A DNA stretch of 64,000 nucleotides from Akkermansia muciniphila (lineage in GTDB: Bacteria; Verrucomicrobiota; Verrucomicrobiia; Verrucomicrobiales; Akkermansiaceae). The translations under genes and the position numbers were made by a program. The DNA is taken from contig CAMDCV010000021.1 of NCBI GenBank assembly GCA_945890645.1, forward strand, positions 1 to 64,000, in the 5' to 3' direction. The notes under the pieces are model-generated. The model made no database searches, was not told where the DNA came from, and worked only from the letters and a program-made list of their open reading frames with translations. This document shows positions 1 through 8,445 of the stretch, piece by piece. The stretch's first letter is position 1. Each line of letters starts with the position of its first letter.

Positions 1-147
1 CAGCTGGGCGATGCCACCCAGCGCCCAAGCAAAGAAAGAGTATGCACACGAATCATTTCCATCAACGTCACCCAGGCCGCAGAGCCAGAAAAATCTAAAT
101 TGCTCACTATGCTGAAATCGGTTTTAAACTTTTTCAGCAAGCCTTAA
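1..147 (+). CDS. Possible 3' end of a gene cut by the window edge
   Basis: Frame 1 is open from the first base to a TAA at 145-147 (48 codons) and ends in a basic, hydrophobic tail (LKSVLNFFSKP). No start is visible, so if real it begins outside the window. I recognise no family. A minus-strand frame over the same bases also reads without stops from about 126 to 1 (it contains GLGDVDGNDSCAYSFFAW), so strand assignment is uncertain. It would converge on the trmL-like remnant to its right. Confidence 0.28.
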   Translation, partial: QLGDATQRPSKERVCTRIISINVTQAAEPEKSKLLTMLKSVLNFFSKP

Positions 148-173
148 TTTGAAATCACAAAACCTGGTGCGCA

Positions 174-300
174 TCAGTATAGGCAAGGCGGCAAGATGCC
201 GCCGCCACGGTTAAAACCTACTTGCCTTACGACTTCGTATTGCACGATGGCCACAGCAGTGGAAAGATTCAAACTCTTGGAGCTGATACTATCGTTCCGT
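174..300 (-). pseudogene. Decayed 3' end of a TrmL/SpoU-family tRNA 2'-O-methyltransferase gene
   Basis: Read on the minus strand, this stretch encodes SLNLSTAVAIVQYEVVRQVG followed by F, the conserved C-terminal helix of TrmL-type (cytidine-34 2'-O) tRNA methyltransferases: the SLNLS/A knot segment, then the Y-E-x-x-R-Q helix. A stop codon precedes the match and everything N-terminal is missing, so only about 30 codons survive before a TGA at 174. The tail contains a 7-bp stem (187-203) that may once have been a terminator. A second, better preserved fragment of the same family lies at 58408-58605; the two are only about two-thirds identical at DNA level. Family assignment rests on the motif alone. 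Confidence 0.55.
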
Positions 301-379
301 CAACGACAATAAAAAATGCAAATTTTCTGACGGATTTGAGAATGCGGTGGGTGTATCATCATGAAAACGAAATACACTC

Positions 380-2071
380 ATGACGCAAACCGATCACCGC
401 AGCGATATCGATCTCCTCCGTGCTTACGAGCGTGAAGAAGACCAGGCGGCGTTCGAGGCACTCGCGGCCCGCCATGTGGATATGATTTTTGCAGTGAGCC
501 TGCGCCGCTCGGGAAACCGGCAACTCGCTGAGGAAGCCACTCAAAACGTGCTGATCGCCCTGTCAAGCAAGTCACGGAAGTTCTCCGCGCAGGACAGCAA
601 CCTCACCGCATGGCTCCATACCAGCACCAAGTTCGAGATCGCGAAGCTGCAACGTCGTGAAATACGAATCAAAAAGCGCGAACAAGTCTATGCCACCGAA
701 AACATGAATACCTCCACCCAAGACGATGACGAGACGTTCCGGCGTCTGATCCCTATGCTCGACCAAGCGATCGACCAACTCCGCGCTCCTGACCGCGAGG
801 TCATCGTCCGCAGGTACCTAGAAGGCCAAGATTTTCGCAACATCGGCGTAGCCCTCGGCATCAGCGAAGACGCCGCCCAGAAGCGCACCAGTCGCGCTTT
901 CGATGTGCTAAACCAGTATTTCAAACGCAAAGTGGGCGTGTCTGTTTCCGCCACAGCAATGGCCGCAGGTATCAGCCAACACTGCGCCAAAGCCGCGCCC
1001 GCCGCCTGCCTCCAATTTACTGCAACAACCGCCTCCACCGGACTCATATCCATTCTCACCACCATCACCACCATGGGCATCGCAAAAGTCTCCGCAATCG
1101 CGGCTAGTGTCGTAGTCATCGGAGGGGCCATCACACTCCTCAATAACAATGACAAGGACCAGATGGAAACCGTCTCCTCGTCCCCTCTCACAAGTGCGAT
1201 TTCTGGCACGGCATCTGCACCGACGTCACCTAACAAAACAGTGTCCACAACTACTACGGGCACAGCCATTCCTGAGGATACAGAAAAAGCTTACTCCCCC
1301 AACGAGGAACTTGCGAAATTAGAGGCCATGAGTCCCCACCCCAGCCAGGACGAAATGGCGCGCCGTCTCGCAGTCAAACACGAGCAATTGCTCAAGGACT
1401 TGACCACCGAGCTCGGTCTCAGTGATGCACAAGTCGCATCCCTCAAAGCCATTCTCGATACCCGCGTAAAAACCTTCCGCGCTTGTCTCGATCAAAATGC
1501 CGGACCCGATGCCGAAAAGGAAATGATCACAAGAGCCGGCAGCCTCATCCGTGAAACAGGTCTGCGCGACGAACTGGCCGCCATCCTTACAGAAAAACAA
1601 CTCACAGGCTTCGACGAGCGGGAGAAAAAAGCCCTGCAATCCCAAGTCGAATCTCTCACCTATATCGAACTCTCCAAGCTCACTCCCGTTCTCAAACTAT
1701 CCGAAGAACAAAAAGACAAGGTCTACGAACTTCTCCTAACATCTGCCGCAGAAAATCTCAAAGAAAGCGCCGATGCCCGTGCCTTCATGGCATTGATGCA
1801 AAATAAAACAAGCACCCAAGTGGACTTCACCAGCATGGCCGATGCGGATTTTTTCTACGAAATCATGGACGGACCCAACGCCTTGCCGCCTGACTCGCCC
1901 GAGTTCAACAAGCGAATCATCGAATTTGAAACCACACAGGCCAGCAAAAAAGTCGAACGACTCGCCCCCGCTCTCGACCCAGCGCAAAAACAACGCTACT
2001 ATGATCACCTCATCAGCAAAGGCATGTTGCCCATGTTCGGTATCGAACTTCCCGCCCCTTCGGAAAAATGA
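380..2071 (+). CDS. ECF sigma factor with fused membrane span and extracytoplasmic domain
   Basis: RNA polymerase sigma factor of the extracytoplasmic-function group. Region 2 covers about residues 20-95 (helix with EEATQNVLIALSSK, then a W-L-H-T core) and region 4 about 125-180, with a helix-turn-helix around FRNIGVALGISEDAAQKR. Unlike classical ECF factors it continues: a transmembrane helix at about 234-254 is followed by some 300 residues predicted outside the cytoplasm. The protein therefore seems to carry its own membrane tether or sensor in place of a separate anti-sigma factor (inference; such fusions are known in Verrucomicrobia and Planctomycetes). The outer domain is homologous to the anchored protein at 3347-4252. 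Its stop overlaps the start of the next gene (ATGA), so the two are translationally coupled. Confidence 0.88.
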   Translation: MTQTDHRSDIDLLRAYEREEDQAAFEALAARHVDMIFAVSLRRSGNRQLAEEATQNVLIALSSKSRKFSAQDSNLTAWLHTSTKFEIAKLQRREIRIKKREQVYATENMNTSTQDDDETFRRLIPMLDQAIDQLRAPDREVIVRRYLEGQDFRNIGVALGISEDAAQKRTSRAFDVLNQYFKRKVGVSVSATAMAAGISQHCAKAAPAACLQFTATTASTGLISILTTITTMGIAKVSAIAASVVVIGGAITLLNNNDKDQMETVSSSPLTSAISGTASAPTSPNKTVSTTTTGTAIPEDTEKAYSPNEELAKLEAMSPHPSQDEMARRLAVKHEQLLKDLTTELGLSDAQVASLKAILDTRVKTFRACLDQNAGPDAEKEMITRAGSLIRETGLRDELAAILTEKQLTGFDEREKKALQSQVESLTYIELSKLTPVLKLSEEQKDKVYELLLTSAAENLKESADARAFMALMQNKTSTQVDFTSMADADFFYEIMDGPNALPPDSPEFNKRIIEFETTQASKKVERLAPALDPAQKQRYYDHLISKGMLPMFGIELPAPSEK

Positions 2072-3330
2072 ATCACACCCTTTTTGAAAAAAACCATGGA
2101 GCGCGGACTTCAGTCCGCCCGTGTCATCGCTCTGCCAAATCAAGCGGACTAAAGTCCGCGCTCATAACGCTGCATCTCTGCGTTCTACTATTTTCCCTCT
2201 TCCTCCCCGCTTGCCAAAAAAAGGAAACAGTCAGCACCGCTGCCACGCCCCCTCTCCCCACCGACACCGATCTCGGCCACGGCTATGTCCGTCGCGACGG
2301 CGCCATTCACTTCATCGGCGGCGGCATCACTGGCACGGGTGCCAACGCCACCCGCATAGACATGCCTTCGCCGGAGTTACTCGAAAAGCTCGCGCAAAAT
2401 CAATTCGGCCACCTCAAAACCTCCGAAGGTCTGGACGCCACCACCTTCGAGGTGCTGTCCGAGGAATATACCCGCGATAAAAACCGAGTATACTACAAAT
2501 TCGACTTTGATGATACCTTCTTCGTCTCCCCATTGGCTGAGGCGGACCCGTCCTCCTTCCAACTTTATCGCGACGGTCTCGTGCGTGACAAAAACCATGT
2601 CTGGTATGACGGCAGCCTTCTTTCAGGAGTCGATCCCGCCACCGTCGAAGTCATCAACTCGGATTTCACCGTCATCAAGGACATGAGCTCCGTTTACTAC
2701 CGATACGATAAAATCCCAGAAGCCGATCCCGCCACCTTCAAGCATATCGGCTCCGGCTACTATGCGGATCGTAACAGAGCCTACTGGAGCGGCGTTCCCA
2801 TCCCCGATGCCGATGCCGCCACTTTCGCAGTGCTCGGAAATTCCTTCGTCGCGAAAGACAAAAACCGCGCCTACCGCAGCGGAGAAATCCTCGAAGGCTT
2901 TGATGTAGCATCACTCGAACTCATCCTGCACAATGAAGCGGGATTCCAGATCATTTCCGATAAAAACGGCTTCCATGTGAACCACATGACCTTCCCTCGC
3001 TCCAAGGTCGGCAAAGCCGAAATCATCGACAACCGCACCGTGAAAGTCGGCAACCTCATCCTACTCGTGGAACACTCCCGTAACACACCCTCCACCCTCT
3101 TCAAGGAAAACGACAAACTCATGACGGAAACCCCCGCTTATGAGCCCATGAGTCGCAAAGTGAACGGCATCATCACCGCCGAAGTAACACCGGAGGGATT
3201 GAAAAACATCCGCATCAGCCCCCTGCCCGGCAGCACTGTGACCCCAACGGTTCCAGATTGGCAAATGGAAGTCTTCATCCACATCCACCCCGTCGAGCGT
3301 TTGATCGAGCTGGGCAAAAAAATCAAATGA
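2068..3330 (+). CDS. DKNYY-family lipoprotein
   Basis: Exported protein of 420 aa. A hydrophobic stretch ends in a lipobox (LPACQ, Cys at about 50), so it is probably a lipoprotein. The mature part has repeated units of 35-40 residues with D-K-N-x-x-Y/W followed by an ADPATF-like motif, the hallmark of the DKNYY family, whose function is unknown; units occur at about 135-290. The start overlaps the stop of the sigma gene in an ATGA junction. The segment before the signal peptide is unusually long because codons in 2094-2163 come from a palindromic repeat element. A shorter start is possible, but no in-frame ATG lies between 2068 and the hydrophobic core. Confidence 0.75.
   Translation: MNHTLFEKNHGARTSVRPCHRSAKSSGLKSALITLHLCVLLFSLFLPACQKKETVSTAATPPLPTDTDLGHGYVRRDGAIHFIGGGITGTGANATRIDMPSPELLEKLAQNQFGHLKTSEGLDATTFEVLSEEYTRDKNRVYYKFDFDDTFFVSPLAEADPSSFQLYRDGLVRDKNHVWYDGSLLSGVDPATVEVINSDFTVIKDMSSVYYRYDKIPEADPATFKHIGSGYYADRNRAYWSGVPIPDADAATFAVLGNSFVAKDKNRAYRSGEILEGFDVASLELILHNEAGFQIISDKNGFHVNHMTFPRSKVGKAEIIDNRTVKVGNLILLVEHSRNTPSTLFKENDKLMTETPAYEPMSRKVNGIITAEVTPEGLKNIRISPLPGSTVTPTVPDWQMEVFIHIHPVERLIELGKKIK
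2094..2163. repeat. REP-like palindromic element inside coding sequence
   Basis: Two 20-base arms (2099-2118 and 2144-2163) are inverted copies of each other with one mismatch, each containing the core GCGGACT..AGTCCGC. They are separated by 25 bases. The left arm with its flanking CCATG (25 bases, 2094-2118) is found without mismatch on the opposite strand at 40112-40136. Here the element supplies about 23 codons to the N-terminus of the DKNYY lipoprotein. It resembles the REP/BIME class of small mobile palindromes; no RAYT transposase gene is seen in this window. Confidence 0.7.
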
Positions 3331-3346
3331 CCAGAACCGCAGCCCC

Positions 3347-4252
3347 ATGAAACGAAAAACATCCATCATCGCGCTGTCCATCGTGGCCATCGCAGCCGTT
3401 TTGTTTCTCATCAATCAGGCACAAGACGATCATTCCCCTGCGGAAAAAAGCACTCAAACATCCCCCACCCGCTCCTCCCAACGGCAAGAAGCCAGCCAAG
3501 CGTCACACTCTCAAGATGAGCGCAAAGACAGAGAAGAAATCGCGCGCATTGAGCAGAACAAGCTCACCACATTCTGGATGAAAAATGCCTCGGCTGGATT
3601 CGCTATAGCGAAGAAACACCTCATCGCCGATCTGAATCTCAACGCCGCGGACACAGCAGAAGTCGAAAAAATCTTCGTCCGCCGCGAAGCACAACTTGCC
3701 GAGCTACTCACCGCCGAATCTACCGACGACAGAGAAGTCCTGAAAAACATCTGCGCTCTGCTCCGCAACAAAGGTCTCCGCGAAGAACTGGCTTCGATTC
3801 TTTCCTCGGAAAAACTCGTCGCCTTCGATGCCAACGAAGCAACTCGTGAGCGCGAAACCATCGAGGCCCGCGCCTACCGCGACATGGCCGACCTAAACGC
3901 GATCGTCACGCTCACCGATGCCCAGAAGCAACAAACCCTTGCCGCCCTGATCAAAAACGCACCGGCAAAAGTGGAACAAGAAGCGGATGCCCGCGCTTTC
4001 ATGACCCTCAACTACGGCCAAATGCTCACCGACGTTGACTCCTCCAGTATCCGCGGCCTCTCTAACATGGTCAGCGCCAGCCTGAAAAATGAAATGCCCG
4101 ATGCCGCCATCGAGAGTTCTCATTACGAGCTTTGGATCCAGACCAACAAATCCGAGAGAATCAAGAACGAGCTCTCCACCCTGCAAAATATCCTCGATGA
4201 AAAACAACTCACCCGCTACCGCGAACACCTCGAAAAAGAGCCTGCTTGGTAA
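3347..4252 (+). CDS. Membrane-anchored paralogue of the sigma factor outer domain
   Basis: Protein of 301 aa with one N-terminal membrane helix (about 7-24) and a long charged, helical ectodomain. The ectodomain aligns with the region after the membrane span of the sigma factor at 380-2071: GLREELASILSSEKLVAFD here against GLRDELAAILTEKQLTGFD there, then a shared ADARAFM segment and a similar C-terminal helix ending in an R-Y-x-x-H-L type motif. The start lies 16 bp after the lipoprotein stop, so the three genes look like one operon. Role unknown. A plausible inference is that it interacts or competes with the outer domain of the sigma factor. Confidence 0.72.
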   Translation: MKRKTSIIALSIVAIAAVLFLINQAQDDHSPAEKSTQTSPTRSSQRQEASQASHSQDERKDREEIARIEQNKLTTFWMKNASAGFAIAKKHLIADLNLNAADTAEVEKIFVRREAQLAELLTAESTDDREVLKNICALLRNKGLREELASILSSEKLVAFDANEATRERETIEARAYRDMADLNAIVTLTDAQKQQTLAALIKNAPAKVEQEADARAFMTLNYGQMLTDVDSSSIRGLSNMVSASLKNEMPDAAIESSHYELWIQTNKSERIKNELSTLQNILDEKQLTRYREHLEKEPAW

Positions 4253-4332
4253 AATACAAAAGCAGCATGATCACATCAACATTCTTCCTTAATTAGCACT
4301 AACAGAATCCTATACAACAATCCACAACATCT

Positions 4333-5046
4333 ATGAAAAAAGTATTTACTGCATCCATCTGCCTAGTCCTCGCGCTTGTCGCGCATTCACACGCCGCCGA
4401 GAAATCGGATCATAAACTCTCTGACTGGAAGCTCGGCAAGGTCTTGTTCGGCGAAAAAGTCGCTAAGGATGACATGAAAGGAAAAGTCGTCGTCATCGAG
4501 CATTGGGGCGTAAAGTGTCCTCCCTGCATCGCGCTGCTCCCCCACCTTGCTAAACTCGACAAACGTCATCGCGAAGATGGTCTGCTCATCATCGGCGCGG
4601 AGAGCCAGGGCCACTCCGAAGACCAAATCGAACCCCTTCTCAAAAAGAACAAGATCGAGTACACCATCACCTCCGGCGCCAACGGCCCAATCAATTTCTC
4701 AGGCATCCCACACGCGTTCGTTTTCGATGTCGAAGGAAAACTCATCTTCAACGGTAGTCCGGGTGACGATGATTTTGAACGCGCCATCAAGAATGCTCTA
4801 AAAGACGTTGCGAAAGAAAAGAACGAAGCAGTGGCGGAAAAGAAAAATCTTTTCGAAACTCAAACGTGGACGAATGACCAAGGAATCGAAATGAAAGCCG
4901 CTGTTAAGTCGGCATCCGCAGAATCCGTAACATTCTTGATGCCTGGTGGAAAGGTGGTAGAATATCCTATGACAAAACTCTCGGAAGCGTCACAAAAACG
5001 CATAACAGAGGCCGTGACTGCACAAGAAAAATCGAAGGAACCGTAA
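4333..5046 (+). CDS. Exported TlpA-like thioredoxin with C-terminal SHD1-like domain
   Basis: A signal peptide (about 1-21) is followed by a thioredoxin fold with the active-site pair in KCPPC (Cys62, Cys65) and a cis-Pro loop at SGIPHAF (Pro126), as in TlpA/ResA-type periplasmic thiol-disulfide oxidoreductases. The W before the active site is separated from it by G-V-K (HWGVKCPPC). After a lysine-rich linker, residues 170-232 form an SHD1-like domain (TWTNDQGIEMKAAVKSAS, then a K-L-S segment), a small beta domain common in Verrucomicrobia. It lies 80 bp after the anchored protein and just before a small lipoprotein gene. The substrate is unknown. Confidence 0.82.
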   Translation: MKKVFTASICLVLALVAHSHAAEKSDHKLSDWKLGKVLFGEKVAKDDMKGKVVVIEHWGVKCPPCIALLPHLAKLDKRHREDGLLIIGAESQGHSEDQIEPLLKKNKIEYTITSGANGPINFSGIPHAFVFDVEGKLIFNGSPGDDDFERAIKNALKDVAKEKNEAVAEKKNLFETQTWTNDQGIEMKAAVKSASAESVTFLMPGGKVVEYPMTKLSEASQKRITEAVTAQEKSKEP

Positions 5047-5055
5047 CACCACAAT

Positions 5056-5628
5056 ATGAAAACAATATATGCATTCCCACTCATCCTGCTCGCCACAGCC
5101 TTGGTTTTGCCCTCGTGCAATGCCAAATACGACATGGTAACGTTCACGGCCGCTGGCACTATGCCTGCTACCAAAACACCCGTTCCCAGTGTTGGAATCG
5201 ATACCAACGTTTCTGCGGGAATGATGGGCGGCGACATCAAAAGCAAAAAACCTTATGACATTCACGCCTTCTACACCGATTCTACATTAACCATCGCCTC
5301 CGCAGAGTTCACGAAAGTGACAGTGACCTATGCCGATGGCACGGTAGATCCCGGAATCACCGCGCTCAAACTTCCCATGCGCGTCCAACACAAATATAGT
5401 GAAGAAACCCAATTTGTCACTGGCGGCACCTCAGTCATCAACAAGTCGCGGAGAATCCAAGCGGAGTTTCCCAAAACGATCACCCGCGACGAGGCGTTCA
5501 CCCTCCAGATCGAAGGGAAATTCACCAAAGATGATGGCACCATCATTCCCTTCAAGATCAAGGAAAACTACACTATTTCCCATGATAAAAGAACAGAATC
5601 CTGGGCTGATTTTGTGAGTGGTTGCTGA
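5056..5628 (+). CDS. Putative lipoprotein of unknown function
   Basis: 190 aa. A short signal peptide ends in a lipobox (LPSCN, Cys at about 21). The rest is a soluble domain with alternating beta-like segments; I do not recognise a family. It starts 9 bp after the stop of the thioredoxin-like gene, so the two are probably co-transcribed, which suggests an envelope role and perhaps a client relation to the thioredoxin. The mature part has only one other cysteine, at the C-terminal end (VSGC). Confidence 0.65.
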   Translation: MKTIYAFPLILLATALVLPSCNAKYDMVTFTAAGTMPATKTPVPSVGIDTNVSAGMMGGDIKSKKPYDIHAFYTDSTLTIASAEFTKVTVTYADGTVDPGITALKLPMRVQHKYSEETQFVTGGTSVINKSRRIQAEFPKTITRDEAFTLQIEGKFTKDDGTIIPFKIKENYTISHDKRTESWADFVSGC

Positions 5629-5823
5629 TAGGTCATATCCACCATTTTGCTAGCTCGGAAATAAAGGGTGCATAAAGAATTATGACGGAAATTACATGGT
5701 GAAATCAGAACCAGTTAGCGCGGAAGAAAAATTAACTCAGTCAAGTCAAGATGTGCGTTTATTCTAATATTACCTTAAAACGTGATGGCCCCTACGACCG
5801 TCTACTCCTGCTACACATTACCG

Positions 5824-7110
5824 ATGAAAACCATCCACTTCGTCCCGCCCATCATCGCGCTCGCGATCGTTGCGACATGGCTCACCTACCTTCGTAGCTC
5901 AGCCATTGCCTTGAGCGAAGACAACAACTTGCTCCGCGATACAATCACCAACTCCCGCGATGTTTCCTTTGCTCAAAAGGAACGCGTCAGCAGCAAGAAG
6001 CCCCAAAAACCAACTGAGACGGAGAGCAAGTCCGTAGCAGATTGGGTGGCGACCTCTCGCGATTGGAAAAAACTCGCACTCTTTGCCAAAGATGCCGCAA
6101 CACCAGAGGAACGTTCCGCGGCCCTGTCACGGCTGAAAAATCTCCTATCAGAAATGAGCGGAGAGGAACTTGCGACCGCTTATCCTGCGATCGCCACGTT
6201 AGGGCTTAAGACGTCGTATCGCGATGCTCTCGAAGACTTCATGCTGAAAGAGCTTGCCACGAAAAATCCCGAGTTTGCGTTTAGCCAATACATCTCAAAA
6301 TTCGAGCGCAATGGTGCTGTACCTAACACCCACGATTTCACACCATTTGAAGATTGGGTCACACGCGATCCCGCAGCCGCTACTGCATGGTATGAAAAAG
6401 AAATCGCCGCAGGCACCTTTGATAAGTCGCTCGACGGAAAATCGCCCTTTCGCGCCCCTTTCGAGGCAGCATTCATCAAAGCCTTGCTCATCTCTGACTC
6501 AGCCGCTGCGGAGAAGCGCTTGACGGAAACACCACTAGACCAACGAAAAGAGATCATTTCATCCATCATCAACGTGGCGGAAAAAGATCAAAAGGCTTTT
6601 GCTGACATGGTGCGCCGAACGCTTTCCCAGGAGGATGCGAGCAAAATGATCCTGAGGAAAACCATGGATCATGGCTACCTAGACGAACCGCAAAAAATCA
6701 AAGAAAACTTCGAGCGCATCGCGGCCACTCCGGAAGAACGCGCCACCTTTCTGGAGTTGCAAGCCGATGATATCATCGTGAATCTATTTGCCTTGAGAAG
6801 ACCGTCACTCGAAACACTCGACGAATTTCACACATGGGCGAAAGCCGTCGATCCTACTTCTGCTGACCGGGCCGCAGGAATCGGCATGGCCGAATACCTC
6901 GAAAGCATTACTGATCCGAAAGCCCCGGAGAGTATCGAAAAACTCGCCATCGATTTTCTCAGCTCAGGTGTCAGTGATGAATTCTTGATTCCGTTAATCG
7001 AGGGTAGCGGCAGAGGGCGAAACCCCCTATCGAAAGAAAAAGCGCGCGAGCTGGCAATGAGGATCACTGATGAAAACCGCCGTGAAGAACTGCTGCAAAA
7101 TCTGAATTAA
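5824..7110 (+). CDS. Anchored helical-repeat protein, copy 1 of a duplicated pair (first gene)
   Basis: About 428 aa. I chose ATG 5824 (MKTIHFVPP) over an upstream in-frame ATG at 5782 because its N-terminus aligns with the paralogue starting at 15428: both have a membrane helix followed by ATWLTYLR/AVWLTYLR and an acidic, Asn-rich stretch. The ectodomain is built of about 40-residue helical units containing a W-x-x-x-D-P-A-A-A-x-x-W pattern (WVTRDPAAATAWYEKEIA), reminiscent of TPR or Sel1 superhelices. It is 3 bp upstream of 7114, so translation is probably coupled. The same two-gene order recurs at 15428-17983. No enzymatic motif; probably a protein-binding scaffold. Confidence 0.7.
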   Translation: MKTIHFVPPIIALAIVATWLTYLRSSAIALSEDNNLLRDTITNSRDVSFAQKERVSSKKPQKPTETESKSVADWVATSRDWKKLALFAKDAATPEERSAALSRLKNLLSEMSGEELATAYPAIATLGLKTSYRDALEDFMLKELATKNPEFAFSQYISKFERNGAVPNTHDFTPFEDWVTRDPAAATAWYEKEIAAGTFDKSLDGKSPFRAPFEAAFIKALLISDSAAAEKRLTETPLDQRKEIISSIINVAEKDQKAFADMVRRTLSQEDASKMILRKTMDHGYLDEPQKIKENFERIAATPEERATFLELQADDIIVNLFALRRPSLETLDEFHTWAKAVDPTSADRAAGIGMAEYLESITDPKAPESIEKLAIDFLSSGVSDEFLIPLIEGSGRGRNPLSKEKARELAMRITDENRREELLQNLN

Positions 7111-7113
7111 CCC

Positions 7114-8292
7114 ATGAAACGTTCCCTCATCATCAGCGCCATCATCCTCGTCCTTGGCGCCATCATTGGTTGGCCGGAACTGCGTCGTCTTTCCCGCGAA
7201 CAAGACTCTCATGAAAAGCTGCGATCAGAAGCCGCAAAACCCGGTAACACAGACGCAGACGGCAATGCGAAAGAACAAATGAGCCGTTCTCGGCAACGCG
7301 AACGTTCTGAGATAGGAGAAGAAGGAAAAGCACTCGCTCAGGAATTGATTGCCTATTATCGCAACCCGAAAAGCTCCAACTCCAATTACCGAGAATTATA
7401 CACTCGCGTCCAAAAACTTAGCCTTTCCCAGTTCAAAGGTTTCGTCGCCGAATTCTGCGATATTGCCAACCGCGATGGAGCAGAACTAGAAAATCTCGAA
7501 GATATGATTGAGTCATATTCGGAAAAATACCCGATTGAGATGGCACAAATGCTCAGCAAATCGCCCGAAATCATGAATCACGACACGGCAGTCATTAGCA
7601 GCGCATTTTTTTCGCTGATCTACAACTGGGCAGTTGATAAGAATAATCCTGCTGCAGCATTTCAGTTTCTCGCAGCAGCTGAGCCGTCATTCCAATCGGA
7701 TTTCATCGATGTCATTGTGAGAGCCGCGCTAAGCTCTGAAAGACGAACCGAAACGCTCGCCGCCATGAGAGCCTTTGCCACGACCCAGGAGCAACGAGAA
7801 CTTGCGTATGGTCAGATGAACGTTCTCACCTTCGGCGAGGGCCACGTAAAACTCGGATACGATGAAGTCACCGCTTGGATCTCATCGGCGAATCTATCGA
7901 GTGAAGAACTTGCAGGTGCCACCAAGGGCATGCAAAAACAAGTGCGCGTCGGTGAAACGGCCCAATGGCTCGACTGGCTCGCAAAAAGTGAAGTTTTTGA
8001 CGAAATCGCAAAAGAACGCGCCTTCGAACTCGCCACCCAGTGGACAGAGAAAGACTACCAAGCCGTCGGCACCTGGCTCAACAGTGCCCCCGACAGTCCC
8101 GAAAAAGCGGCCGTCGCAGGAGCCTACGCCGCCAAAGCCTATCCCTACGATCCACAAAACGCCATGCAATGGATCCGAACCATCCCCCAAGGCCCTGACC
8201 GCACCAAAGCCCTGGAAACCATCTATCAAAGCATGCCGAAAGACAGCGATACCGCCAAAGCCTTCGCAAATGAAAATGGGCTTAATCGATGA
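7114..8292 (+). CDS. Anchored helical-repeat protein, copy 1 of a duplicated pair (second gene)
   Basis: 392 aa with an N-terminal membrane helix (about 4-20), a charged linker, and helical repeats of the W-x-x-x-D/N-P-x-A-A type. The last 130 residues are the best conserved part of the family: TAQWLDWLAKSEV, WTEKDYQAVGTWLNSAPDS, AYPYDPQNAMQWIRTIPQG and a final ALETIYQSMPKDS. The same C-terminus is present in 16772-17983 and, decayed, in 24330-24581. It starts 3 bp after the preceding stop. Function unknown; the adjacent downstream gene is an ECF sigma factor. Confidence 0.7.
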   Translation: MKRSLIISAIILVLGAIIGWPELRRLSREQDSHEKLRSEAAKPGNTDADGNAKEQMSRSRQRERSEIGEEGKALAQELIAYYRNPKSSNSNYRELYTRVQKLSLSQFKGFVAEFCDIANRDGAELENLEDMIESYSEKYPIEMAQMLSKSPEIMNHDTAVISSAFFSLIYNWAVDKNNPAAAFQFLAAAEPSFQSDFIDVIVRAALSSERRTETLAAMRAFATTQEQRELAYGQMNVLTFGEGHVKLGYDEVTAWISSANLSSEELAGATKGMQKQVRVGETAQWLDWLAKSEVFDEIAKERAFELATQWTEKDYQAVGTWLNSAPDSPEKAAVAGAYAAKAYPYDPQNAMQWIRTIPQGPDRTKALETIYQSMPKDSDTAKAFANENGLNR

Positions 8293-8322
8293 TCTCTGAA
8301 GTGAAATAGCCTATGTATCCCA

Positions 8323-8435
8323 TTTTGCTTAAGCGTGAGACACGTGTTGGCACTCCCCCATTGGACTCGACGGTGGAAATATCTCACGCGAAATATTCTC
8401 AGATAATTCGAAACAAGCGAAACGTTTTGCTTAAG
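8323..8435 (+). promoter_or_regulatory. Direct repeat TTTTGCTTAAG upstream of the ECF/kinase operon
   Basis: The 11-mer TTTTGCTTAAG occurs at 8323-8333 and again at 8425-8435, the second copy ending 10 bp before the sigma start at 8446. Between them is an 8-bp inverted repeat (GCGTGAGA at 8333-8340, TCTCACGC at 8382-8389). Position and repetition suggest a promoter element or binding site controlling the operon. Which protein reads it cannot be told from sequence. Confidence 0.4.
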
Positions 8436-8445
8436 TACTTTCGTA

